DNA from: Eutypa lata
Taxonomy: Eukaryota > Ascomycota > Sordariomycetes > Xylariales > Diatrypaceae
Assembly: GCA_022661535.1 (NCBI GenBank)
Contig: JAKULF010000006.1
Coordinates: 2,599,001-2,663,000 of the forward strand
Reading direction: 5' to 3'
Length of the DNA: 64,000 nt
Made by a program: the position numbers and the translations under genes. The notes beneath the pieces are model-generated. The model saw only the letters and a list, made by a program, of their open reading frames with translations. It had not been told where the DNA came from and made no database searches. Each line of letters opens with the position of its first letter. Position 1 is the first letter of the stretch. This document shows, in pieces, positions 1 through 14,304 of the stretch.

Positions 1-554
1 CGTTATTTTAAAAAACGTTATTTATTATTTAAAATAAAGTTATTATATAATATAAATATATTTTTAAAGTTATTAATAAAATGCTTTATAATATTCGAAA
101 AAAAAACTTTTTATTTAAAAGAATTTCGATATTATTCGAAAAAAACTTTATATAAATTCTTTTTATTATTTAAAAAAAAATAAAATCGCAAGTTATTTAA
201 ACGTATTTATAATATTTCTTTATTTAATTATAATTAATTAAATTATTTTTAACGAAAAATATACGAATTTAATAAAACGATAAAAGAAATTATAAATTTA
301 TTAAATAATTTCGAAATTTAAGTTATTATTTTAAATTTAATAAGTTAATATTAATTTTTTTCGAAATATAAAAATTTAAAATTATAAATTAATTATATAA
401 ATATATTTATTTTTAAAATATATTAAATTATATTAATTATAATTTAACGATATTTGCTTTTAAATATATTTTATTAATATATAACGTTTTTATCGTTATT
501 ATTAATAATAATTTATTAAATCGTTTTTTTAATATAATTAAAAAATATTTATTT

Positions 555-700
555 TATTAAACGAGGTTTATAATTATATAAAAAGTTATATTATTTAAAA
601 AAACGTTCGAAAAATAATTAACGAAAAAGAAAAATATAACGCTTGGTTTTAAAGCTTTAACGTCGATTTATTATTTATAAAGAAAATCGTTTTCGATATA
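555..700 (+). repeat. Dispersed direct repeat, copy A
   Basis: This 146-bp segment aligns without gaps to 10485-10630 on the same strand. There are 13 differences, at 565, 585, 608, 609, 622, 623, 645, 646, 654, 663, 682, 694 and 695. Every one is a C/T or G/A transition, and copy A holds the C or G in 12 of 13. Similarity stops sharply after 700. This is the less mutated copy of an ancient element fragment. Confidence 0.85.
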
Positions 701-3700
701 TACCTTTTACGAAAAAAAATAAAAACGTTTCGTTTTTATAATAAAGTTTAATATTCGTCGTAAAGTAAACCTTTTCGTTATTAAATTAAATTAAGTTTTA
801 TATAATCGTAAATTAAATTTTATTTTTTTTATTTTTAAAATTAACTTTAAATTTTATTCTTTTAATATTTTTATTATTTTTATTAAATTACGTTGTTTTT
901 TTATAAATCTTTTTCGATATTTTTTTAAATAAAGTTTCGATTTTTTATTTAAAAGTAAAAAAGTTATAAATTAAGTTTTTAAATATAAAAAGCGTTATTT
1001 TATAAGTTATCTTTTTCTTTTTCGTTTTTTTAAAAGTATAATTTTTTTAAATTCGATTTAACGAAAATAAATAAAAGTTTATTTAAAGGTTTATTTTTAA
1101 TAAAGTATATTTGTTTTTTAAATTTTATTTAAACTTTTAATAAAGTTAAAGAAATTATTTATTATTTTAAAGTAAATTTATCGTTATAATCGTAATTAAT
1201 AAAAAGTGTTTTTTTTAACGATTTATTTAAGTTTTTTTAATAAAAACATTACTTTAAAAAGTTTTATTTAACTTTTTATAAAAAGATTAAAATTAATGCG
1301 ATTATTTTTCGATTTTTTTATTTTTAAATTTATTTAATAAAACTTTTTAATCTTTTTTTAATTTTTAATTTTATACTTTTTTTTAATTATAAAATTATTA
1401 ACGTTTTTTTTTAATAAAAAAACCTTTTTAACGATATTTTTAATCGATTTATAAAAGTAATTATAAATAATTTTTACATTACTTTTAAGATTTTATAAAA
1501 AAGTATTTAATTAATTTTTTCGTAAATAATTTTTAATATTTTTTTTATAAATATAATTTTTTTTTAATATATTTTTAAAAATATAATTTTTAACGAGGTT
1601 TATTATAACGATTTAAATAATTTTTTATAATTAAAGATTCGTTAATAATATCGAATTTATAACGTTAATAAATAAGTTAAAAATTATCTTACGTTAATCG
1701 TTTTAATATTAAAAAGTTTTAATAAAAATATTTTAATTATTTTTAATATTTTTTAAAAGATTTATAATTTTAAAATTAAATTTTATATTTTTTAAATTTT
1801 TTTTATTCGTTATTTAATAATTAAAAAAATAATTTAAGTTTTATAAAAAAGTATTTATTTTTATTTAATAATATTTAATAAATAAAATAAAATCTTAATA
1901 TTATTAAAATAAAACGTAATTAAAAATAAAGATTAATAATTTAATATTTTTAAATTTTTTTTTAATTTTAATTATAACTTTAATAAAAATGCGTTTTTTT
2001 TAATTATTAAGTTTTTTTTTTTAAATGAAAAAAATCGATTTATAAGAAATATTTTTATTATTATAATAATTTTTTTAATATATAAAAATAATATAAACGT
2101 TTATTAAAATCTTTATTTAATTTAAATTAATGTTATTTAAAGCTTTTATAAATTTAATAAATTAATTTTCGAAATTATACGTTAAGTTTTCGTAAATTTA
2201 AAAGGTTTTTAAGTTTTTAAATAAAGGAATTTTAATTATCGATAAATTAAAATCGTTTTATTAATTATTTAAATTTTTATTTTTAATTGTATTTTTTAAT
2301 ATAAAAATTATAATTATATATAAACGAAAATTAAAAATTTATATTTCGAATAAAATATACGTAATATTTTTTAAAACGATAATAAAATCGTATTTTATAT
2401 TCGAAAAGTAATAATTAAAAAAAGCGATTATTTATTATTATTCGTTTATAGCTTTATTTATAATATTTTAATTTTAAAGATTTAATTTTTTAAATTTTAA
2501 AAAATTATTTTTTATAAAATAATTTTTAAAAATTAATTAAGTAAAGTTTTTTATTAAAAATATTAATTAAAAAATTTTTCGAATTTATTTAAAAACGATA
2601 TTATTATTTTCGTAATCGAAGTTTTTAATTAAAAATTCGATTATTTTAATAATAATAAAAGAGATTTAAAAAAAAATAATTAAAAAGATATAAAAAAAAA
2701 TTATAAATTAATAAAATAAAAATTTTAAATATTAAAAAAAAAAAAAAAAAATAAAGAAAAATTTTTAAAACGATGTAATTAAAAGTTATATGTAATATAT
2801 ATTATATAAACAAAAATTATCGAAAGATAAGTATTAATTATTATATTTTAATTAAAGAAATAAATATAAAAACGTAAATTTTCGAATTAAAAAATAATTA
2901 ACGATATAAAGAAAAAAGAAAAAAATTAAATAAAAATAAAATTTTAATATTAAAATATTTAAATTATATACGTTAAATAAAAAAAAGAAAAAGATTTAAA
3001 AATAAAGATTTTATAAAAAAAGATAAAATTATAAAATAAATAAAACGTATAAAAAAATATTTTAATATATAAAAAGTAACTTTTATTTTATTATTTATTA
3101 TTAATATTTAAAATATAAATTTAAATATTAATACGTAAGATTATATTAACGAACTTAAAATTATTTAAAATATTTTTTATTTTATTTTAAAAAAAAGTTT
3201 AAATTTTTTAATAATTTTTTATAAAAAGTTTAATTTAAATAAACTTGTTTTTTTTATTATAATCGTTAATTAATTTTATTACGTTTTATATTAAAATTAT
3301 TTTCGAATATTATTCGTTATATTACGAATTATAATCTTTTTATTTAATTAAATATTTAATCGTAAATTAATTTTTTTAATTATTAATTCGTTTTTCGAAA
3401 AAACTTTTAATTTCGTAAAATTATTATTTATTATCGTTATTTTTAACGAATATTTTATTTAATTAAAAACGTTTTTTATTATAAAAATCGTTTTTTTTAA
3501 ATGTTTTATATAAATGTATAATTAAAACCGTTTAATAAACTTTTTAATATTATAAAAAATTAAATTTATAAAAAAAATTTTTTATTTTTCGTATAACGAT
3601 TAATAAATTTATTTTTTATTAAAATTATTTTCGTAATAATTTTTTAAATAAGTTATATTTTTTATATAAATAAAGATAAACTTTATTTTTAATATTAAAT

Positions 3701-6700
3701 TTTAATAATATATATTTTACGTTATATTATATCTTTAAGTTTATAATAACGAAATTTATTATTAATTTTAATTTTTTTTAATATAATTTACGAAAAGTTT
3801 TATAAGTTAAGAAATTATAAAAAACTTTTAAAATTAAAAAAACGAAAAATAATTTAAAACTTAAAGTTATTTTATTTAATATTTTTTTTATAATTAATAA
3901 TTTTATATTATTTATATTATATTAAAAGAAAAGGATTATATAAATTTAAAGTTTATTTAACGTTATTATATAATATCGAATAATGATTTTAACTTTTTAA
4001 TTAATTTTTTTACTTTAATCGTTTTTTTAAAGATAATAAATTATAATTATATTTAATTTAATTTTTTATAAAAAAAATAACGTTTTTTAAAATTTAAATA
4101 TAAATTTTAAATTTTTGTTTAAAATTATACGTTTTAGTATTTTTTAATTAAGTAATATTAAAATACATTAAATAATTATTATTTATTTTTTAATTATATA
4201 TATAATATATTTCGAAATTAAAATAATTTTTTTAATAAATTTATATATAATAATTAATAAAGTATTAAAAATATCGTAATTAAATATAAATTAAAAAATG
4301 TTTTTATTAAAAACTTATAATAAGTTAATTATAAAATTTAATATTATTATATAATAAAAAAACGATTTTATTTATATAAAATATAAAAAATTAAGTTTTT
4401 TTTATTTATTAATTCGATTTTGTTAATAATTAAAATAATATTTTACGTAATTTTTAACTTTTTTTATTAAATTAAATATTATAATATTATTTAAATCGTA
4501 TAATATTTTTTTTAAATCGAAATAATATTTAACGTTATAAATTATATTAAAAATTTTTTTATAATATAAGTTTAAAATAATAAAACGGTTTTTTAATTAA
4601 AAAATATTATATAAAAATTTTTTTTTAACGTAAAAATAAAATCCTTTAATGCGAAACGTTTTATATTTATTATATTTTTTAAATTAAATTTAAAGATTTT
4701 TTTTCTTTTTATTTTTAACTTTTTTAATTCGTTAAAAAATTTTATATTAATATTTATTATATTTAAAAAATAATTTATTTATAATACGTATTATTTAATA
4801 ATTAATTTTATATTCGTTAATAATTTTTTATTTATATTTAAAATTAAGGAAAGATTTTAATATAATATAATCAAAACTTTTAATAATATCGTTAAATTTG
4901 TTTTTAATATTATTTTTTTTATTTATTATATTTTTTTTTATATTTAACGTAAAAAGTCGTAATAATATATTTAAGATTAAATTAATTTTATCGAAAATAT
5001 ATTTAATGTTAAATTTATATTATTTAAGATATATTAAAGCCGTTATTAATTAAAAATTATTTTTAATTATATTAATAAAGTGTAAATTTTTTTAATTAAT
5101 AATTTTTTTTATAACTTTATAATTAATAAAGATTATTATATTTTAAATATAAAAATAAAATTAAAAATAAAATTATTTATAAACTTAAATTAAATATATT
5201 ATTTTAAATTTTATAACTTTATATTTTCTTTTTATAAAAGTAAAAACTTTATTAAAATATATAATAATTTTAACGTTATTTAAAAAAATCGATTTTTTTT
5301 TTAAAAAATAAAAAGGTAAAAAATTATAACGGCGAAGCTTTATTATTAAAAAGCATTAATTTTAAAAAAGATTTATTAATATAAATTTTAATAAATAAAA
5401 TAATTTTCGTTAAAAAATACGTTTTATAATAATTAAAAACTTTTTAATTTTTTAAAAATAAAATTTAATTTTCGAATAAATGTTTATTTTTTTTTAATAT
5501 AATATTTATTTTAAAAAAGTTATTATTAATTCTTTTTATTATTAATATTTTCGTTTTTTTTTTTTATAAAAGTTTTATTTTTTATTAAAATTAAAAAATA
5601 TATTTTCGAAGTTAAGTTATTATTTCGAAATACGTTTTAAAATTAATTAAAGTATAAGAAAATTTAAGTTTTTATATAACTTATATTTTGTTTTATATAA
5701 TAATAATTTTAAAATCGTTAATTTTAAAATTTAATAATTTTATTAATATATATTTATAAAATGATTTTTTTATTAATAAAAAAAGGTTTATATTTTCGAA
5801 ATATTTAAAAATTATATTAATGTTAAAAAAATGCTTTTTTTCGATATTATTAAAGATTATTACGTTATTAATATATATACGATAAAAATCTTTATATAAA
5901 AATAAAGTTTAATTTATAAATCGTTAAATAAATATCGAGTTATTTTTAAAATTTATAAAATAAACGTTAAATATTTTTAAATTTTTTAAAAATATAATAA
6001 TTATTTTATTTTTATATAAACTTTATAAAGAAAATTAATAAAAAAATATTATAACGTTAAATATAATTATAAATTTTTTTTCGCGTATATAAAAAAAAAT
6101 ATCGTTTTATAATAATATAAAATAAATATTTAATATAATTAAATCGTTAAAAGCTTATAAATCGATAATAATATAATTTTTGCGTTTTTTTTTTATTATT
6201 TATTAAATAACGAAAATTAAATATTTAAAAGAAAAAGGTTTTTTTATTTAATTTAAACGTTTTAATATATATATATTATCGAAGGTTTTATTAAAAAAAG
6301 CTTAATTTTTTATGTTAAGTTAATAATGCTTAATACGAATCTTTTAACGTTATTAATTTTCGACGAAGTTAACTTTTATTTTTTATTTTTTTAATATAAA
6401 TATAATTTTTTTATTTCGTTATACGTTATGTTTTTCGAGGATTTTTTTTAATTTAATTATAAAATTTAAGTTTATAATTACGATGTTAATTTCGTTTTTA
6501 ATATATATTTTAAGTTTATTTAAAAGCTTTATAAAGTTAATTAAAATGTTATTTTTATATTATTTTTTATTAAAAAAAAAAAATTCTTAACTTTTAATAT
6601 TTAAATATATAATTAATTAAATATCTTTTATTATAATAACTTTTACGATTAAAATATATATTAATTTTTTAATAATATTTATATTATAAATTATAAAAAC

Positions 6701-9700
6701 TTAAAGTATTTTTTTTTTATATTTTTAAAAAGCTTATATTATAATAACTTTCGTTTAATTTATAATAAAAAAACCGTTTTCGTTTATATTTTAAATTATT
6801 TTAAGTTTAATATTTTTAAAAATTATAACGAATAAATTAATAAAATTTATATAAAATATTAACTTTAAAATATTAACTTTTATAATAATATTTAATATAT
6901 CGTTTCGTAAAATTAAAAAAAAATATATTCGTTTTTAATTAAACTTATTAAATTTTTAAAAGTTAATATATTTTATCGATATAATAATTATAAAATAAAA
7001 AGAAATAACGATATTATATTTAATAATTACTTTCTTTTTAATTAAGCTTTTTTTACGAACGATTTTTATAAATATAATAATTTATTCGTAAAATAAAAGC
7101 TTAATTTATTTTTTAAAAAAATTAATTATTATTTTATTTTTATTTAATTAATTATTTTTAAAAAAAAAGTTAAATTTTAAATAATTTTTTATTTAAGTTA
7201 TAACGAAAATAATAAATTAAATTTTTTTATCGCTTTGTTTTATAAAAATAATAATGTTAAATATACTTTTTTCTTTAAAGATAATTAAGTTATTAAGATT
7301 TTTAAACGTAATAATATCGTTAAATATTTTTTATTAATTAAAAAAATTTTATTTTATTTAATTTTTATTTATAATAATATATAACGCTTTTATATTTATA
7401 TATATAATAATAATTATATTATTATATATAATAAAAAAAGTTATATATATATATTTTTTAAGTAAATTTAAATTTAATATAAGTTTAAAATAAATAAAAA
7501 TTTATTTTATATTATTTATAAAAAAAACGTTATTATTTATTTAATTATTTTTTTCTTTAATAAAATTTAAAAGTAATATATTTTTTTAAATGTTTTTTAT
7601 TAAAAAAAAAAGCGAAATATAAATAACTTTTATTAAAAATAAAAGTTATTATTTAATGTTTTTTAAAACGTTTTTAACGAATATCGAAAAAAAAAAATTT
7701 AATTTTTTTTATATTAAAAAGTTTTCGTAAATTTACTTTAATAATTAAAAAAATAAAAAAAAATATACTTTAATATAAATTTTAATATATATAATTTATA
7801 TAAATATTTCTTAAAAAAATATTAATTTATATTTTTAATATATTTTTTTTTTAAAAAAAATTAAATAAAAAATATTAATATTAATAAATACGATAAAGTA
7901 AATAAATTTATTTTAATTTTTTATAAACTTTTTATAATAATAAATATTTTTTTCGTTTTATATAATTTTTTTTTAAAAAAAATAATTATTAATAATAAAT
8001 TATTTTTTAATATTAATTTTATTTTATTTATTAATAAATATATATTATTCGTTTTAAAAATAAATAAATTAATTTTTATAATTAATATAAATTTATTAAT
8101 TAAAACGTTAAAAACTTTAATCGAAACGATATTTATTAAAACGTTTACGATATAAATTATTATATTTATTTCGAAAATTTTCGTAATAATTAACTTAAAA
8201 ATTTTCGCGAAAGTTTTTTTTATTATTAAATTAATCGCGATATTAACCTTTATATAAAGGAAAATATTAACGAAATTATTAATTAACGTTTAAATTTTAG
8301 TTTTTTCGAAGAAATTAATATTTAAAACGATTTTTTTAATTTTAACGATTAACTTAAAACGAGTTATTTTCGTTATAATTTTAATTATAAAATTTATATT
8401 TTTTAATTAATTTTTATATATATATAATCGAAATAAATAATATTAAACGATTAACGATATTAATACGTTTATTTAATAAACGTTAATTAATAAAAACGTA
8501 TTTAAATTTTTTAAAATTAAATTAAAAAAAAATAACTTTTAATTTAATTAAAATTATATTTTAATAAATTTAAGTTTTTTTTTCGAAATAAATAAAATAA
8601 TTATTAAAATGTATATTTTTATTAAATTAAAATATAAAGATTTAAAGTTAAATATAAAAAAAATTATATAAATAAAATATTTATTATAATATAAAAGAAA
8701 AGTTAATCGTTTAATAATAACGAATATATTTAACGATTTAATTTTTAATAAATATATTTATATAAATATAATTTAATTTAAACTTATCGTTTTTTAAAAA
8801 TTTAAAAGTTTTAAATTTTATAATTTTAAATCGTTTAATAATTTTTTCGAAAAGTTTTTCGAAATTATTTAATATAAATGTTTTAATGTTTATATTTAAC
8901 TTTATTATTTATTAACTTTAAACGTTATTATAAAAAAGTTATAAAAAGTTTTTAACGAAAACTTTAAATCGAATAAAATTTAATATATATTTATATATAA
9001 AATTTATAAAAAAAAAAATATTTTTTTAATAAGTATTTAATTCGATTTAAATGTAATCGTTATCGTTAAAGAATAAGTTTAAGTTAAGATTTAAATAATT
9101 AATTTATTAAATCTTTTATTTATAAATAATAAATTTTTAATTTTAATTTTTATTAAAAAATTTAAAAACCGTTATAATAAAAGTAATAAATTTCTTAATA
9201 ACGTCGTTATTAAAAATGTTTATAATAAAGCTTTTTATTAAGTTTAAATTACTTTTAATTATTTTAAAAAATAATCGACGTTATAATAAAAAAAAGTTAT
9301 TCGTTTAAAAAATTAAATTTCGTTTTAATAAAAGATTATATAAAAAGAAAATTATATATATTAATTACGAAAAAGCTTTAAGTAAATTATAAGTTAAAGT
9401 TTTTCCTTTTAATTAAAATAAACTTAGCCGTTATAATATAACCGGTTTAAAAATGTTAAAAAAAGGTGCATTTTTAAATTATAAGTTTTTAACGAATTAT
9501 AAAACGAAAAATAAAAGAAAATTTTTTAATAAATTTAATCTTTACGAATTTATTAAAGAAAAAAGTAAAAAAAAAAAAGCTTTACGTTTTAAAAAAATTA
9601 ATAATTTAATTTTTTAAAAATAAAATCGTTTAATAACGTTTATTATTACGTTTTTTTACGATTAATATTAAATAAATTTAAATAAAATCTTTTATAAAAA

Positions 9701-10484
9701 AGAAAGTTCTTTATATAAATTAATTATTTTCTTATATAAAGTAATTAATGTTTTAAATAAATTATTAAGTTAAAAGTAAAATTATTTCGTAAATTTTCTT
9801 TATTAAAAAAAAAATTAATTAATTTAAAATTTAATTTTTACGAATTTATATATCGTAAAATAAACTTATTTAAATTTTTAATAATCGATTATTTAATTTT
9901 AAAAATAAATCGTAAAACGAATATTTTAAATTCGTTATATTTAATAATTAAACGATTATAAAATTAAGTAATTATATAATAAAACGAGTTTATAAATCTT
10001 AAAAATAATTTCGAAAAATAAAGTATTTATTTAAATAAAATTTAAATAATTTATAATAAAGTTTAATATTATTATATAAGTTTATTAAAAAGCGAAATTC
10101 GTTATAAAAAATATATAAATAAAAAAACTTTTTAATAATAAAGTGTTTTAATGCTTTTAAGTAAAATAATAAATTATAATAATAAAAAAAAAATTATATA
10201 AAACGAATCGTTTTAATAAATAAAATAAAAGTATATATATTATATATAAAAAATTATAATAATAAAAGAAAAAAATGTAAAATTATAAATTTTATAAATG
10301 AATTTATAAAAAGTCTTTTAAGTAAATAAATAAATAAATTACAACCGGAAAAAAAGTTTTAAATCGAATATTAAATAAAGTTTAAACGTTTTTTTTTTTA
10401 AAAAAAAAATTTATTTAATAATAAAAATAATATAATAAATAATTATAATTTAATATTATAAATAATTAAAAAATTATTATTAAA

Positions 10485-10630
10485 TATTAAACGAAGTTTA
10501 TAATTATATAAAAAATTATATTATTTAAAAAAACGTTTAAAAAATAATTAATAAAAAAGAAAAATATAACGCTTAATTTTAAAACTTTAACGCCGATTTA
10601 TTATTTATAAAAAAAATCGTTTTTAATATA
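10485..10630 (+). repeat. Dispersed direct repeat, copy B
   Basis: This is the partner of 555-700, about 9.9 kb downstream in the same orientation. It is more heavily mutated: at 12 of 13 differing sites it carries T or A where copy A keeps C or G. Three of the differences are CG dinucleotides changed to TA. The two copies could be pieces of two insertions of one transposon or, less likely at this spacing, terminal repeats of one element. Confidence 0.85.
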
Positions 10631-13063
10631 TTTAAAAATAAATATATCGATATAAAATTAAATCTTTACGAATAACTTTTAATTAAATATTTATATTTTT
10701 TATACTTTTTAAAAACATTAATTTTAAAGCTTTAATTAAAAATTAATGCCTTTATTATATTATTAAAAAATATAAATTTAAATAAAGATTTTTATAATAA
10801 AACGTAAATAATAATAATTAAACTTAATCGATATAATATTAAAGCGAAAATTTTTAATAATTATTTTAATAATCGAAATTATATTATTTTATATATTAAG
10901 TTAATTTAAAATAATAACGAATAATTATTTCTTTAATTTAAACGTTAATTTTTAATTGCGATTTATTTTATAATAATAATAAATAAAGTATAAAGTTAAT
11001 CGTTTAACGTAATTAATATTAATTAACGTATTTTTATATTTATATATAATTAATTTTATATAATAATATTATAAGTTAAAAGTTTTAAAAAATTAAAGAT
11101 ATTATAATTAATATATTTTAAATTAAGTTAAATTTTAAATATTATATATTTAAAAATATTATAAATATTACGAAATTAAAAAATTTATTATAAAAAAAAA
11201 ATTAAAATAAATTATTATAAATTATTTTTAATTAATTTAATTTAAAATATATTTAATATTTAAATAAAAAAAAAAAATCTTTATAAAAATTATTAAAAGC
11301 TTATAAAAATAAACGTTAAAATAAACTCGAAATCGAAAAGTATTAATATATTTTAAACGTATTAAAAGAAATTAAATTAAATATTATTAAAATCGAAAAA
11401 ATAAAAACGATAATTTATAAAAACGATTAAAAATATAATAAAATAATAAAAAAATATAAATTTAAACGAAGTTAAAAAAGCTTAAATAACAAATATTTAA
11501 AAAATTATAAAATTTATAATAACGTTAAAAATCTTTTTATTCGCTTTATTAAGCTCGAATAAATTAAATTAAATATTAAATATCGAATTAAAAATAATAA
11601 ATTAAATATAATAAAGCTCGATTATAATCGAAAAAGTTAAATCGAATAATTAAAATCGAAAATTAAAAGTTAAAATCGAAAAACGTAAATTAAAATTAAT
11701 AAGTTTTAATTATAAAAATAAAATAATTATAAATAAATATAAATAATTATTATAAATTATTATTTTTTAAATTTAAAAAAATATATTAAAAATTAAATAA
11801 TATCGATTAAAATAAAATAAAAATTATTAAATATTATATTTAAAAAATAATTTAATACGCGTTAAATAATATATTAAAAAAACGATTTTTTAATTAATAA
11901 AAATCGATTAAATTAACGAGTTTAACGAAAATTAAAAAACGTTAAATAAAATTAAAAAAAAAACTTTTAAATTAAATTATTTTAATTTAAAAAAGTTATA
12001 ATAAACTTTTCGCTTTTTTTTATACGTTTTTAAATATTTAATAAAACAATATATATTAAAATTAAACGATATTAAAAAATAATAATTAAAACGAATTAAA
12101 ACTTATTAAAACGAAATAAATATTTAAAATTTTTATTATCGTAATAATAATTTATATATAAATCGTAAAAATAATCGAAAATAACGATATATTAATTTTT
12201 AAAAAAATTCTTTTTTTTTAAATAATTATTATATATATATAAAAAATATTAAACGATTTTAATTATTACGTTATATATAATTAAAAATTATCGTTAATAA
12301 AAAAACGATATTAAAAAAAATTAATTAAAGATTTATTTTTATAATTAAATAATATATTATTATAAAGTTTAATTTTTTTATATTATTAATTATTAATATT
12401 TTTTTAAATAATAAAAATTAAATTAAAATTTTATTTAATTTTAAATTATTAAATTTATTAATAATTATAAAATATTAAAAAAAATTAATAAAAACATTTA
12501 TAATAAAATTAATTAATATAATAACGAAAATAAACGAAACTTTTAAATTAATAATACGACGTAATATTTAATAATTAAATATATAATAATTAAAATTAAT
12601 ATTAATTAAAATCGATTTATTTTAAAAATAAATAATCGTAATTACGATTTAAATATTATATCGTTTAAACGAAATTAAATATAAATAAACTTTTTTAAAC
12701 GAAATTTAAATCGTTTTCGAAAATTAATTAAAGTTTATAAATAAAGTTAAACGTTTTCGAACTTAAAAAATAAAAATATTTAAAATTAAATTATTTTCGT
12801 TAAAATTATTATTAAAATCTTTATCGTTAATAACTTTTTAATAAAATTAATAAAACGTATAAACTCGCTTTTTTATTTAATAAACGTTAAAATTATAATC
12901 GTTTAAAAAATTTATATTATAAAATTTAAATAAGTTTTTTCATTTAATATAAAAATTAAAAAAAAATAAACGAAATTTATTAAATATTTTAAAATTAATA
13001 AAAAAAATATCGTTTAACGAAAATAAAAAGTTATAATTAATATTAATTATAATCGTAAAAAAA

Positions 13064-13297
13064 ACTTTTATAATATTAATTAAAATAAAATTAAAAATAT
13101 AAACTTTTATAATATTAATTAAAATAAAATTAAAAATATAAGCTTTTATAATATCGGCCGAAATAAAATTAAAAACGTAAACTTTTATAATATTAATTAA
13201 AATAAAATCGAAAACGTAAGCTTTTACGATATCGATTAAAATAAAATTAAAAACGTAAGCTTTTACGAAATCGATTAAAATAAAATTAAAAATAAAA
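13064..13297 (+). repeat. 39-bp tandem array, six copies
   Basis: Six contiguous 39-bp units start at 13064, 13103, 13142, 13181, 13220 and 13259, and a degenerate seventh may begin at 13298. The core of each unit is CTTTTA followed by TAATAT or CGATAT and then an AAATAAAAT stretch. The copies differ mainly by C/T and G/A: for example the third unit keeps CGGCCG where the others read TTAATT or CGATTA. The unit is 13 codons long and shows no indels, which suits an in-frame amino-acid repeat in a once-coding element, although no frame is open now. Confidence 0.85.
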
Positions 13298-13650
13298 GTT
13301 ATTACGTTAAAAAAAAAGTTATCGATATTAATTATAATCTTTAAAATAAACGCTTTTTAAAAATTATATAATTATTATTTATTTTTTTTAAAACTTTTTA
13401 AATTTATTATAAAAGAAATTAATTAAATATAATCGATTTTAAATATAAATATTTAATTATAATAATATAAAATAAAATTTATTAAACGTTAATTAAACGT
13501 AATTATATACGTATAAAAGCGAAAACTTTTAAAAAAGTTTAAAAAATATCGTTAATAATCGTTTAAAAAATAACGATAAAAATTAAAAAAAAAATAATAA
13601 AAATTAATTTAAAAAAATAAAAATAAAGATAAAATAAAAGTAAATTATTA

Positions 13651-13703
13651 TATAAAAAAAATATAAAAAAAAATATAAAAAAAAAATATAAAAAAATATA
13701 ATT
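13651..13703. repeat. A-rich low-complexity tract
   Basis: Runs of six to ten A are punctuated by TAT, giving a loose tandem of about 11-14 bp. It lies inside the RIP-mutated block and is probably the decayed form of a simple repeat. Confidence 0.6.
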
Positions 13704-14304
13704 AAAATAAAGTTAAAATAAACTTAAATATAATTAAACTTTTATAAAGTTTAAAAATAATTAATAAAAGTTTTAAAAAACGTTAAATATAAAAAATATT
13801 TAAATTTTTAATTTTTCGAAATAATTTAAATTTTTAAAGTTTTAAAAAAATAAATATTAATATAAATAAATAATAAAACGTAATATTACGAAATTATATA
13901 ATACGAAAATAATAAAATTTATTTTTAATTTAACGATAATAAAAAAAAAAAAAAAAGAATTTAAAATTAATTAAATTATAATTAACTTTAAGTATAAACT
14001 TAAATTACGTTAATTTAATTAAGTTAAAATTTGCGTTATAAGTATTTAAATATAATATATTACGTAATAATAAATTAAATTATAAATTAAATAATAAAAT
14101 TTACGATTAATTCGACTTATTAAGATTAATTAAGCTTATTTAAAACAAATCGAGCAAAAATACACTTAATTTTAAAAATACATTAATTTTTATTTATATA
14201 TTTCCTTTTAAAGCAACCTGCAAAGCAGGCGACAGCGCCAGCTGGTTTAACTAAACGACAATATATCTTCCTTCGGGGCATTGTAGGCAAGGCCCCCCTT
14301 TATA

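Larger units (their letters stand above)
1..14140. repeat. RIP-mutated AT-rich block (relic repeats)
   Basis: This stretch is almost entirely A and T. The few remaining C residues are followed mostly by G or T, and CpA with its complement TpG is nearly absent over long runs. That is the dinucleotide footprint of RIP, which in filamentous ascomycetes turns CpA into TpA in duplicated DNA during the sexual cycle. No reading frame of useful length survives on either strand. Internal duplications (555-700 with 10485-10630, and the 39-bp array at 13064-13297) show that the block was repetitive. CpA reappears from about 14143, which sets the right edge. The parent elements cannot be named by eye; retrotransposon or DNA-transposon relics are both possible, and a centromeric or subtelomeric location is also open. 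The left end lies outside the window. Confidence 0.9.

Noticed and set aside
540..700. Transposase or reverse-transcriptase fragment in the AT-rich block
   Set aside because: The frames are full of stops and too mutated to assign to any family by eye.
13064..13297. CRISPR-like array
   Set aside because: The 39-bp units are contiguous with no spacers, and the host is a eukaryote; it is a minisatellite.
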